From: a virus
DNA: 21,789 nucleotides
IMG/VR virus record: IMGVR_UViG_3300024273_000114
Location: 1-21,789 of that record
Reading direction: 5' to 3' (one strand)
Shown here: one piece after another, positions 4,892 to 12,946 of the stretch
How the letters are laid out: the number at the start of each line of letters is the position of its first letter
Position numbering within the stretch: position 1 is the stretch's first letter
Notes under the pieces: generated by a model
Databases searched by the model: none
What the model was told of the DNA's origin: nothing
The model's input: the letters and a program-made list of their open reading frames with translations, nothing else
Position numbers and translations under genes: made by a program

Positions 4892-4912
4892 GTGGAGGCA
4901 TTATGCGCCCAC
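4892..4912. repeat. Third dyad element with the same GCATTATGC core
   Basis: The core GCATTATGC is the same as in the two 29 bp palindromes, and the flanks GTGG and CCAC are again inverted repeats, though unrelated in sequence to the outer arms of the other copies. This supports the core being the recognised part. Confidence 0.45.
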
Positions 4913-5013
4913 GCGACGAGATCGGAGGGGCATAGGGGGCGGGTTCGTTTCTCGCAGCGATATATACCCTCTCGTAAATTTCCAACAAAACTCAGCACAT
5001 GTTCCTAATGTGG

Positions 5014-5049
5014 AAAACCCCCCTAGAAAGTCGAAACTCCCTAGAGGGG
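5014..5049 (-). terminator. Intrinsic terminator after the large terminase gene
   Basis: On the minus strand CCCCTCTAG (5049-5041) pairs with CTAGGGGGG (5026-5018), extended by GGAGT/ACTTT around a TTCG tetraloop (5035-5032), giving a stem of about 14 bp including G-U pairs. TTTT (5017-5014) follows directly. It lies 35 nt beyond the large terminase stop codon and would end the late transcript. There is no T-tract on the other side, so it works only for minus-strand transcription. The U-tract is short but the stem is very strong. Confidence 0.85.
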
Positions 5050-5083
5050 CCACACATATATACACACACGTATAACAAATTGA

Positions 5084-6760
5084 TTACATCCAAGAGGATG
5101 TGTTGTTGTTCTTTCTACCGTAGTAAATGTTTTTAAACTTGTCTAGCTCATTATTGAGTAAATCGACTTTTCTATCAGCCATTTTCTCTTCTGCAGTCTG
5201 TGCCATTTGTTGTACCCAGTAGTTACAAGCGATAGATAGAGCATCTAGACGGTCATCATGACGAAGGGAGCCTCTTCCTGAGGTGACTCTGGTCATCTGA
5301 TGGAACAACATGTAGTGCAATTGTGACTCAGCTGGGTGTACTTGTGCGGTTTTGTAGTCGTTTTCTACAACCTTAGGGTCTATAACAAGGCGGTGGCCTG
5401 CCATTAAGGGTTCTAAAGTGTCGATAATGCGTTTCTCTTTCTGCACATTGTGCCTAACTTCCTCAATACTTACGGGATAGTCTCGTTTAAATACAGGAGA
5501 GATGAGAGAAGTGAACATGCCGTCACCGAAATTCGACTCTATTATGATGGCATTGACCTTATTTCTCTTAGCAATGCGAACAAGTTCTGTTAAAGCTTTC
5601 TCTTCATAGCCACCAGTAACACCACCAGCTTCAGGAACATATAGAGTACCGTTAAGCATCTTTACGACAGCGTAACCAGTCTCATCCTTACCACGACCAG
5701 AGGGGTCAATAGACATAACAGAACCAGTATAGGGGATCATGTCTCCTATGATCTTCATTGGTCGATAGAAACGATCACCACGGAGACCGACACAGGGGAG
5801 ATTAGTCCACTCTAGGTCTGGTGATTGTGACCATACTAGCTTCTCAGGGGCAACATCAGGATCAACATCATGAATAAGTAGATTACCTAGTTTTAGTGGG
5901 TAGCGATCAACATCCGACAGAGCTGTATTAAGCATAAATTGTAGCGCATACCCTGCTGAACCATAGGATATCTTACGTTCATTAAGGTCAAAATCAGTGA
6001 AGCGACTAGGCTCAGTAGCCATGCCTTCGGTTTCATCTATACATAGACTGGACACGCTGCCGTTATAGACTAGTTTGTTCTTCTTTTCTGATATGGTTTC
6101 TGACGTCCATATCTTTAGATTATACCCACGCTCTCCTAGCTTTCTGTACACTGAGTCCTCACATTGTGGAGTACCTAGAAACATGACCTTGGCTTCGTCT
6201 GTCGGTTTAAGGATAGCATCGAACTCCTTGATCTGTTCACTCAGTTTATCCCGCATTGCCTGTGTAGCTGAGTTTGTGGGGACTTCAATATCATCAGCGA
6301 TAATGAGATCAGCACGGCTACCAGTTAGCTGGGAGGTGATCCCCAGTGACTTAACAGAGGGGGCGTGGGATGCTGGTGCGGGGCCAACATCAAAAGATAC
6401 CTTACTAAACCGCTGGTCGTTCTTAGGTTTAAGGTGCTGTAAGAGCGGCAGCTCGTGCATCAACCTCAGTGTAAACGTAGAGAAGTCATCAGCACGAGTT
6501 TTAGACGCAGAAATAACAAGTATGTTTTTACTAGGGTCTAGCAGTAGCTGGTGCGTTACAAAGGCAGAACAGATCCAACTCTTACCCACACCACGAAAAC
6601 CTTGAATAACACCGCGTTTAGGGCCGTGTTGCATAAAGTTTGCAATGTCGTACTGGATAGGAGTTGGATCACGTTTGATCTGCTCAAGAGCATGCCATAC
6701 GTAATACAGGAAGTTCCTAAAGTCCTTTAGCTTCTCTGGTATCTGAGTCTGAGTATTCAT
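5084..6760 (-). CDS. terL: Large terminase subunit, T7 gp19-like (558 aa)
   Basis: This is the DNA-packaging motor ATPase and nuclease. The N-terminal ATPase has Walker A GFRGVGKSW (54-62), Walker B LIIADDIE (152-159) and the coupling motif VMFLGTPQ (192-199). The C-terminal nuclease half shows the expected acidic residues in VMSIDPSGRGKDETGYAV, IIIESNFGDGMF and RHDDRLDALS. Its length is close to T7 gp19 (586 aa). A TTG at 6781 would add MLISYHL; ATG 6760 (MNTQTQIPEKLKDFRNFLYYVW) matches the usual N-terminus better. It overlaps the small terminase gene by 44 nt in another frame, which suggests translational coupling. It is the last gene of the late block, followed by the terminator. Confidence 0.97.
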   Translation of the reverse strand: MNTQTQIPEKLKDFRNFLYYVWHALEQIKRDPTPIQYDIANFMQHGPKRGVIQGFRGVGKSWICSAFVTHQLLLDPSKNILVISASKTRADDFSTFTLRLMHELPLLQHLKPKNDQRFSKVSFDVGPAPASHAPSVKSLGITSQLTGSRADLIIADDIEVPTNSATQAMRDKLSEQIKEFDAILKPTDEAKVMFLGTPQCEDSVYRKLGERGYNLKIWTSETISEKKNKLVYNGSVSSLCIDETEGMATEPSRFTDFDLNERKISYGSAGYALQFMLNTALSDVDRYPLKLGNLLIHDVDPDVAPEKLVWSQSPDLEWTNLPCVGLRGDRFYRPMKIIGDMIPYTGSVMSIDPSGRGKDETGYAVVKMLNGTLYVPEAGGVTGGYEEKALTELVRIAKRNKVNAIIIESNFGDGMFTSLISPVFKRDYPVSIEEVRHNVQKEKRIIDTLEPLMAGHRLVIDPKVVENDYKTAQVHPAESQLHYMLFHQMTRVTSGRGSLRHDDRLDALSIACNYWVQQMAQTAEEKMADRKVDLLNNELDKFKNIYYGRKNNNTSSWM

Positions 6761-6956
6761 CAAATGGTAGGATATCAACAAGCCCAGATAGTGGGCTACT
6801 CTCAGTAATACTGCAAGTAATTTGATTGTCTCTTAGCAATTGACGTGCAACTCCTAGATGCCCTGACGTGGCTTCTCCATTCTTGATTTGTTCAATAAGG
6901 TCAGCGATAGTCAGAGTCATTAACTCTTCTAATAGATCTTTGTTTTTATCTTCCAT
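6717..6956 (-). CDS. terS: Small terminase subunit, T7 gp18-like (79 aa)
   Basis: This is the probable DNA-recognition subunit of the packaging machine. The section ADLIEQIKNGEATSGHLGVARQLLRDNQI (19-47) has the pattern typical of T7-like small terminases (helix, GEA turn, then a helix ending LKDN-x-I). The length is close to T7 gp18 (89 aa), and its place directly before the large subunit supports the call. The acidic tail (ILPFDEYSDSDTREAKGL) overlaps the start of the large subunit gene. ATG 6956 is 5 nt after the stop of the gp16-like gene, with only an A/T-rich leader. Confidence 0.88.
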   Translation of the reverse strand: MEDKNKDLLEELMTLTIADLIEQIKNGEATSGHLGVARQLLRDNQITCSITESSPLSGLVDILPFDEYSDSDTREAKGL

Positions 6957-6961
6957 AATAA

Positions 6962-9900
6962 TTATTGTTCTAGTAGGCCAGAAAGGGCGTCTTCATTGGC
7001 TCCTCGTTTTGCAAGTGTCTTAGCCTTTCTCAGGTCTTGATACTTTTTACGGATATCTGGAAACTCTTCCATCATTTTAGTAAGACCAGCAGAGCGGTAC
7101 TTGCCCATTACTTTATTGATAAGATCAACACGAGGGCTCTTAAAGCCTGCTTCAGAGTAGGGGCTTAGCTTGCGGTACTTACCAGACTTGATAAGACGTT
7201 CTAGCTCTTGTCTCATTGTACGCCCTCTTACCTTTGTTTCGCCCATCAACTGTAAGCGGCGGTCATGCGCTGTCTGCCCTCTTTCGTTTACATATTCGTC
7301 TAGATCGATCATACGATCCAGCTTAGTGCTAGGATTAGAGAAGCCGTGTTCAAGCGTTGCTAGTTCTTCAAAAACAACATCACCATCACGAGTAGACATA
7401 GCTGAGGGGTTGAAAGGGCCTACAAACTTGTACTGCTCTTTAATGATAGGCTCTCCTAGGATATTACGCTTCGGATCGAGGCGATCATTGCCCATAGGAA
7501 GCTTCTTCATAATAGCGTCTCCAATGTTACGTACTTCACGAGTAGTTGTATCACCACCAAGGGATTGACCTTGATAAAGGATATTAGGGACAAAGCCACC
7601 AGCAAGATTGTTGATCATCTTCTCCATCTTGTTTTCAGGATCAGACAACGCATCAGATAGCAATTGCAGACCAGCAAGGTAAGACTTGTCAGTTAAGTTA
7701 CGAGTCATTGACACAGTAGCTGCGGCAAAGACCTGCTCACCCACGGAGGTGTTAATGTCGCCTCCTTGTTCTAGCTGCTCAACCAAATCAACAAGGACAC
7801 CAAAGTGTGTGCCTAAAGGATCCATACCAGAGAAACTAGCATACTTGTTTCCGATATGGAATGAGTAACGCTGCCACCCTGTTTGTTCTAGGGTCTTCAT
7901 TTCTCCTACATCCTTTGGCCCACCACCAGTGATAAGATCACGGTTGGACATAATCATGTACAGAAGTGAACTGTTAATCATAACAGACGTACTAATCTTA
8001 CCAATGGCCCTAGCTTTAGCAATTGGGTCACGGCTTTCTAACTCGGCTCTCATACGCTCTTGTGTTTGTTTTAACATAGGCATGTCTGGCATACGAGCCA
8101 TAACATTCCTACTTAACTCAGGAGCGGCAAAAAATGCACGGTCAAAGGAGAACTTAAGGATGTTGATTGGAGTACGGACAAAAGGAAAGATGAACTTTAG
8201 GAATGGCACGGTTTGTACAACAGCCTGAGCAAGCTCTGCTGCTTTACCTGCGTCATTAGTGAATGTTCCGTAGCGAGCTTGTTCTAGCGAACGCGCTGCA
8301 ATGTTATCCAACTCTTCTAAGTTTTCTAACCCTAGGCCGCCTTCTTCGATAGACTTAAGCTTCTCTCCTCGTGCAGCTGTTTCTGAGTCCACAATCTCTT
8401 GAACTTTCGCTCCTCGTTCTGATGGAAGCATTCTAGCTTGCCCTGCGGCTACACCTGCTTCATCCATCTTATTGACTGTGTCCTGCGCGTGTTTGATGAC
8501 ACCAGCATTACTAAATGCTCGTTCACCGTTAACAAGGACAGCATCCAAACCGTCAGCTACGTACTCAGCTAGTTGATCAGGATCTTTAATACCCAGCTTC
8601 ATTCCCTTGAGGGTAAACTCTAGCTTAGCATTTTGACGGAACATAGACTGCTTAAAGACCTCATCCATTGACAGAAGAAGCTTTGTTGGCACGTTAACTA
8701 CATTGTCTCCAATCCAGTTGAACGCTTGTCGCATAGTTTGTTCTGGAGCTGCATCCTCAAAGTATTGAGGGCGCTGTGTCTTAGCAGCGTTCTCCAAGGG
8801 AGAGCGCCCCACATCAAGTAGTTGCTCGTCCATCTTGTAGGCTTTGAGGAAGAAATCCATACCTTCACGGAAGGATTCTAAAGTAGCCATCTCTTTTAAC
8901 ACTTGGCGAGTGATAGCCTTGTTAACAAAGACACCGCCGATAGCTGCTTCTACTTGTAGTAGTGACTGAGCAATGAAGTTACCAACACCATTCTTTACCA
9001 TAGTGCGAGGCCCTGACAGCAACGAATTAACGTACCAGTTCTGAGCCTTCTCCATGAAACCGCTTGGGTCAGCTTGACGAGCTGTCTTGGCAATACCCAA
9101 GGTGTTACGTACAACGTCTTCAGGATCACCAGAAAGAAGGATACGGTTAACAAGTACATCAAAGTTACCTGTTGTATTGTTATCCATGAACTCATTGACA
9201 ATTTCCTGAGAACGTATTTCAACATCAGACAAAGAAAGTTTTACACGTTTAAACTGTGTAGATTGCAGACCTTGACCAAAGCCGCGGCGTAGGTTTGAAC
9301 CAGCCGCATTCAAGTGAAGCATCTTTTTAAGAGTACCGACTAGCTGTGCTTTGTCAGCATCAGTAACTCCTGTTCCCTTTTTGCGGATGTTCTCAGCAGC
9401 TCTAAACACATTGTCAGCTTGGTCAGCTGCAAGAGATTCTACTACGTACATGCGTGATGCAATACGTCTTAGCTCTCCAGCATCTTTACCAGCTGCATTA
9501 ATCTCAGACTGAATTAAATCTTTATCAACGCCCGTCATTTCACTGAAACGCTGGACTGCTGCAACAATACCACCCTTTTCAAGGTTAGCAGGATTAAGAG
9601 AAGGATTTGCTCTAAGCTCGGCTTCTAGTTTACTTTCAGCAGCTGCTAATAGCTCTCCAAGATCATTAGTCGTTTCAACTTGATCAAGAGATTTACGCAC
9701 GCCAGCTAGTGCTATTTTACCACCACGCTTAATCTCAGAGGTATCGATTTCCATCTCATCCACTAAGGTCTTAATTTGTCCTGATTTGTTATCTTGCGTA
9801 CGCTTAAAGAAAGCTCGCCCACTTCGTGTAGGGAACATACGGCGTGAAGACTCTGGTAGGTAATCAATAGAACTGTATCGTTTCTTATTTTTTGTGACTA

Positions 9901-12900
9901 GATCAGTGTACGCTAATACAGTGTCTTCTAAAAGAGTTCCCTTAGCGTCTATACCAAGAAACTCTTTAAGTGAGTCCATGATTGTCTGCCATAGGTTTTT
10001 ATTATTCTCACTAGGTATTCCCTTAAGGAAGCTTTGGAATACAGGGTTAGTCATAGCCTCTGAAATGAACTCATCGACATTAGTCATCCCGTACCATTCA
10101 TCCAACTCTTTAGCTCCATATTTCTTAATGTAAGCTTCAGGATCGTTAAAGTGGTTAATGATGTTAGCATGCTTTGTTGGCATGTTATCTAGAGCAGTGC
10201 GATAAGTAGTTAAAATACTTTTTACATTTTTATCTGTACCAGCATCAGCAATAAATTCATCCACCGTACTTAGGTACTTACCGCCTGTTAGATTTTGATT
10301 AGCAGCGGATAAACGTGGTGGGATCTTAGTTACAGCTGTTGCGTGAACGATCTCATGCAAAAGTGTTCCTTCTCCAAATACTTGACGAGGGTCTCCTCCT
10401 TTTTCTAATTGTGTACGATTAGTGTACAATTCAACTTGACTTGTAAAAGGATTGTAAGCGCCTTGTGCATCCTTGCTAAAGTAAGCTTGAATACTTGTGT
10501 TAAGCGTTTCGTTATCTTTACCAACGAGCTTTTGAATCGACTCTGCTAGTTTTCTAACTTCAGGGCTCGATCCGTTTTTAGCTAAACGTTCTAGCGCAAA
10601 GTTGACTGTTGTTTCTGCATCCGAGACAGGATTTACATTACCAGCTCGTTGTGCTGTGCTGTCTTGCTCAAGAGCTAGTGCGTCAAGTTTACTAAATGCA
10701 GCTACTTCATCAAGGCCTAGCGCTTTACGTAGCTCAGGGTCTTTAATCTGTTCGCCTAGTACGTCCATCTTCTTTGTACGTACTCCCCACTGGGAAACAC
10801 CTTTGCTCATAGATTCAGCCATTTCGTCTGTAATATCTATAGAGTGAGCGGATATAGGTGCGTCTTTAACTTGAGCAGTCTTAACGTTAAAACGTCTATA
10901 TAGAGTATCAAAGACTTCAGCTGTACGTGGGTCGGACTCCATCCAACGATACTCATCAAACTGTTCCGCTAATTCGTAAACGTCATCAGAGTTAAAAGTC
11001 ATATCTACGTTATCTGGTAGATTACTTTCCATGGATTCTCGTAGTGCCTCACGAGCGTCTACTGGCTTGTTTGTTCCTTTTCGAGTGATTTGTACTGTAT
11101 CAGGGAACGTGTCTAAAGCACTAAGCATGTTTGAGAATGAATCCTCAGATTCCCCTACTTTAGCAGCGCGGATTTTTTGAATAAACTCTTGAGGAGATTT
11201 AATATCTAAAGGTGTAGATTTACGCTCTACATTTTTAATAGTACTTTTTGTACCAAACTTCTTTGTAAATCTATTAATAGCTTTAGGCATCCGCTCATCA
11301 TACTGCTGCATGAAAGGAGTGGACTTAACCGAGACAGTGTAATCCGTTTCAACGTGACCTTCCTTCCAAGAATCAACAGTATTAGCTGCTTTTGAACCTA
11401 CTAAAGCAATTAGTTCGTCTTTGCTCCGTACAATCTGATCGGTAGTCTGCCCTTTGCGGGTAATCTGAATAGACTTAGAACCGTCTTCATTAATTTTATT
11501 AATCTGAACACGCTCCACAACTTGATCATACAAGTCAGTAATGTCCTGTCCTTTAGCCCACGAGACGCGCTTGTATCCTTCAGCTGCTGCCATCTGTGTA
11601 ATGGAGCGCATTAGTGAATCTACGTAGCTTTTCTCTATAGGATTACTTTTACCTGATAAAACTTTTTTACCTGTCTTCCCTTCGTACTGACGAGCCCGTG
11701 AAATACTCTGTAAGTAATCCGATTGTAGCTCTTCTACGTAAAGTGTTTCAACACCATCTTCGTCAAAACGAGTAGTAGTTCTAAAGTGTGCTAGATTTTC
11801 ACGGCCATCTCGTTGAGCATCTTTATCATAGTGGCTTGTATAGATACCGTTTTTTTCTTTAGCCATGCTCTCCTTCTGGCTCGTTACGTTTTCATAAGCA
11901 GGGTCTCGGTCAAGCCCATTACGTGGGTTAATGTCTACAGTAAACTCACGATAATTTTCTCCTCCAGTTTGAGTAGCTTCTTTACGATAAATTGCACTAG
12001 GTGGGCGTTCTACAATACTAAGTGAAAGTTGTGAGCGTTCTACTGCTTGTCTTAGCCCCTTCTTTGTTATCTTACCATTAACAATCTCAGAAGGATCTAC
12101 AATTTCTTTAACATACTCAGGGTCATCTAAACCCATCCATTTGATTTCTTCACCGACGCCACGTACACCTCCACCAGCTCGTGTCATTTCATCCGCAATC
12201 TTGTTCAACGGAATCTCCTTACGGCTAATTTGGTCTAATGTTCTTAAGGCAGGGCTGTAAGCATCGTACGAATCTACTTCACTGAAGCTTCGCTTTTGAA
12301 AGGCATTAGCATTCTCCCGTAGGTAGGCTGCTCCATCCTCACCACGACGATTCTTTTTAAGAGCCTTTACACTGGTTATAAGGCCCGCGGCTACACCAGT
12401 AAGCCCAAGACCCTCAAGAGAGTTCTTAAAGCGTCCTTCAAGCTCTGAGTCGTTTTCGTCAGCTGCGAGGTATTCTGTAAGCGGGTTGCCTAGGGAAGGA
12501 AAGGCTTGGATCAGATTAGATAGACGCTCTTCTTGAGCATCAAAGGCAATAAAATCAGTAGCACTTTCAGCAGCGAGAACGCCCTTCCAGTTTAGAGTTT
12601 GTTTTCCCTTAGCGTTAACAGAGCTAAAAGCTTTACCAAACCTACCTAGTTTAGAGGCAGCGTTGACTCCCTTAGCGACGCCGCCATAGGGGACAAGGAA
12701 CTGTGTTACACCTTCTACAAGACTACCTGCAATTGTCTCAGACTTGCCGAGGAAACGGTTGTTGTAATCGGGGAGATAATCAAGAGTAGCGTAGTCTACT
12801 AAGTTGTAGATACTTTGCGCTGCTCCCTCAACACCGCGAAATGGTGCGGCTAGAATATCTTTAGCATAGTCTCCTGCGCTAAAATCTTGGGTTGCTGCGT

Positions 12901-12940
12901 TTTCTTGTGTAAGAAGTTCTGGTTTAATTCCTAGTGCCAT
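6962..12940 (-). CDS. Giant internal virion protein, gp16-like, with zincin motif (1992 aa)
   Basis: By position and size this is the large internal core protein that podoviruses eject into the host envelope with their DNA. T7 gp16 is 1318 aa. The N-terminus lacks an obvious T7-type transglycosylase. Residues about 305-470 (FTVDINPRNG... YTSHYDKD... NLAHFRTTTRF... LYVEELQSDYLQ) resemble the associated domains of phage polyvalent proteins. At 862-866 is HEIVH in a helix after a predicted strand, and NVDEFISEA (954-962) supplies a candidate third zinc ligand (E957 or E961), the pattern of zincin peptidases. The C-terminal third is helical with hydrophobic stretches (e.g. VPFLKFIFPFVRTPINILKFSF, 1578-1599) suited to membrane contact. 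ATG 12940 is 6 nt after the gp15-like stop. Confidence 0.88.
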   Translation of the reverse strand: MALGIKPELLTQENAATQDFSAGDYAKDILAAPFRGVEGAAQSIYNLVDYATLDYLPDYNNRFLGKSETIAGSLVEGVTQFLVPYGGVAKGVNAASKLGRFGKAFSSVNAKGKQTLNWKGVLAAESATDFIAFDAQEERLSNLIQAFPSLGNPLTEYLAADENDSELEGRFKNSLEGLGLTGVAAGLITSVKALKKNRRGEDGAAYLRENANAFQKRSFSEVDSYDAYSPALRTLDQISRKEIPLNKIADEMTRAGGGVRGVGEEIKWMGLDDPEYVKEIVDPSEIVNGKITKKGLRQAVERSQLSLSIVERPPSAIYRKEATQTGGENYREFTVDINPRNGLDRDPAYENVTSQKESMAKEKNGIYTSHYDKDAQRDGRENLAHFRTTTRFDEDGVETLYVEELQSDYLQSISRARQYEGKTGKKVLSGKSNPIEKSYVDSLMRSITQMAAAEGYKRVSWAKGQDITDLYDQVVERVQINKINEDGSKSIQITRKGQTTDQIVRSKDELIALVGSKAANTVDSWKEGHVETDYTVSVKSTPFMQQYDERMPKAINRFTKKFGTKSTIKNVERKSTPLDIKSPQEFIQKIRAAKVGESEDSFSNMLSALDTFPDTVQITRKGTNKPVDAREALRESMESNLPDNVDMTFNSDDVYELAEQFDEYRWMESDPRTAEVFDTLYRRFNVKTAQVKDAPISAHSIDITDEMAESMSKGVSQWGVRTKKMDVLGEQIKDPELRKALGLDEVAAFSKLDALALEQDSTAQRAGNVNPVSDAETTVNFALERLAKNGSSPEVRKLAESIQKLVGKDNETLNTSIQAYFSKDAQGAYNPFTSQVELYTNRTQLEKGGDPRQVFGEGTLLHEIVHATAVTKIPPRLSAANQNLTGGKYLSTVDEFIADAGTDKNVKSILTTYRTALDNMPTKHANIINHFNDPEAYIKKYGAKELDEWYGMTNVDEFISEAMTNPVFQSFLKGIPSENNKNLWQTIMDSLKEFLGIDAKGTLLEDTVLAYTDLVTKNKKRYSSIDYLPESSRRMFPTRSGRAFFKRTQDNKSGQIKTLVDEMEIDTSEIKRGGKIALAGVRKSLDQVETTNDLGELLAAAESKLEAELRANPSLNPANLEKGGIVAAVQRFSEMTGVDKDLIQSEINAAGKDAGELRRIASRMYVVESLAADQADNVFRAAENIRKKGTGVTDADKAQLVGTLKKMLHLNAAGSNLRRGFGQGLQSTQFKRVKLSLSDVEIRSQEIVNEFMDNNTTGNFDVLVNRILLSGDPEDVVRNTLGIAKTARQADPSGFMEKAQNWYVNSLLSGPRTMVKNGVGNFIAQSLLQVEAAIGGVFVNKAITRQVLKEMATLESFREGMDFFLKAYKMDEQLLDVGRSPLENAAKTQRPQYFEDAAPEQTMRQAFNWIGDNVVNVPTKLLLSMDEVFKQSMFRQNAKLEFTLKGMKLGIKDPDQLAEYVADGLDAVLVNGERAFSNAGVIKHAQDTVNKMDEAGVAAGQARMLPSERGAKVQEIVDSETAARGEKLKSIEEGGLGLENLEELDNIAARSLEQARYGTFTNDAGKAAELAQAVVQTVPFLKFIFPFVRTPINILKFSFDRAFFAAPELSRNVMARMPDMPMLKQTQERMRAELESRDPIAKARAIGKISTSVMINSSLLYMIMSNRDLITGGGPKDVGEMKTLEQTGWQRYSFHIGNKYASFSGMDPLGTHFGVLVDLVEQLEQGGDINTSVGEQVFAAATVSMTRNLTDKSYLAGLQLLSDALSDPENKMEKMINNLAGGFVPNILYQGQSLGGDTTTREVRNIGDAIMKKLPMGNDRLDPKRNILGEPIIKEQYKFVGPFNPSAMSTRDGDVVFEELATLEHGFSNPSTKLDRMIDLDEYVNERGQTAHDRRLQLMGETKVRGRTMRQELERLIKSGKYRKLSPYSEAGFKSPRVDLINKVMGKYRSAGLTKMMEEFPDIRKKYQDLRKAKTLAKRGANEDALSGLLEQ

Positions 12941-12946
12941 AATTTA

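Larger units (their letters stand above)
4512..5013. other. Non-coding region between packaging and early genes; probable region of the genome ends
   Basis: About 500 nt hold no credible gene on either strand. The region contains three dyad-symmetric elements with an ATTAT/ATAAT core, an 8 bp inverted repeat (TTTTGACC 4525-4532, GGTCAAAA 4593-4600), a lone TTGACA on the minus strand (4754-4749) without a good -10 box, and an AT-rich patch near 4842-4865. In T7-like phages the direct terminal repeats, packaging site and early host promoters lie between the large terminase gene and the first early gene. Placing the genome end here is an inference from gene order; no end can be seen in the sequence. 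Confidence 0.5.

Noticed and set aside
4931-4960. Possible tRNA because of a GGGTTCG run near 4940.
   Set aside because: The flanking sequence does not form a T-arm or cloverleaf.
4795-4998. 67-codon minus-strand frame starting at GTG in the non-coding region.
   Set aside because: GTG start, no leader like those of the early genes, and it crosses the third dyad element; protein-like features are absent.
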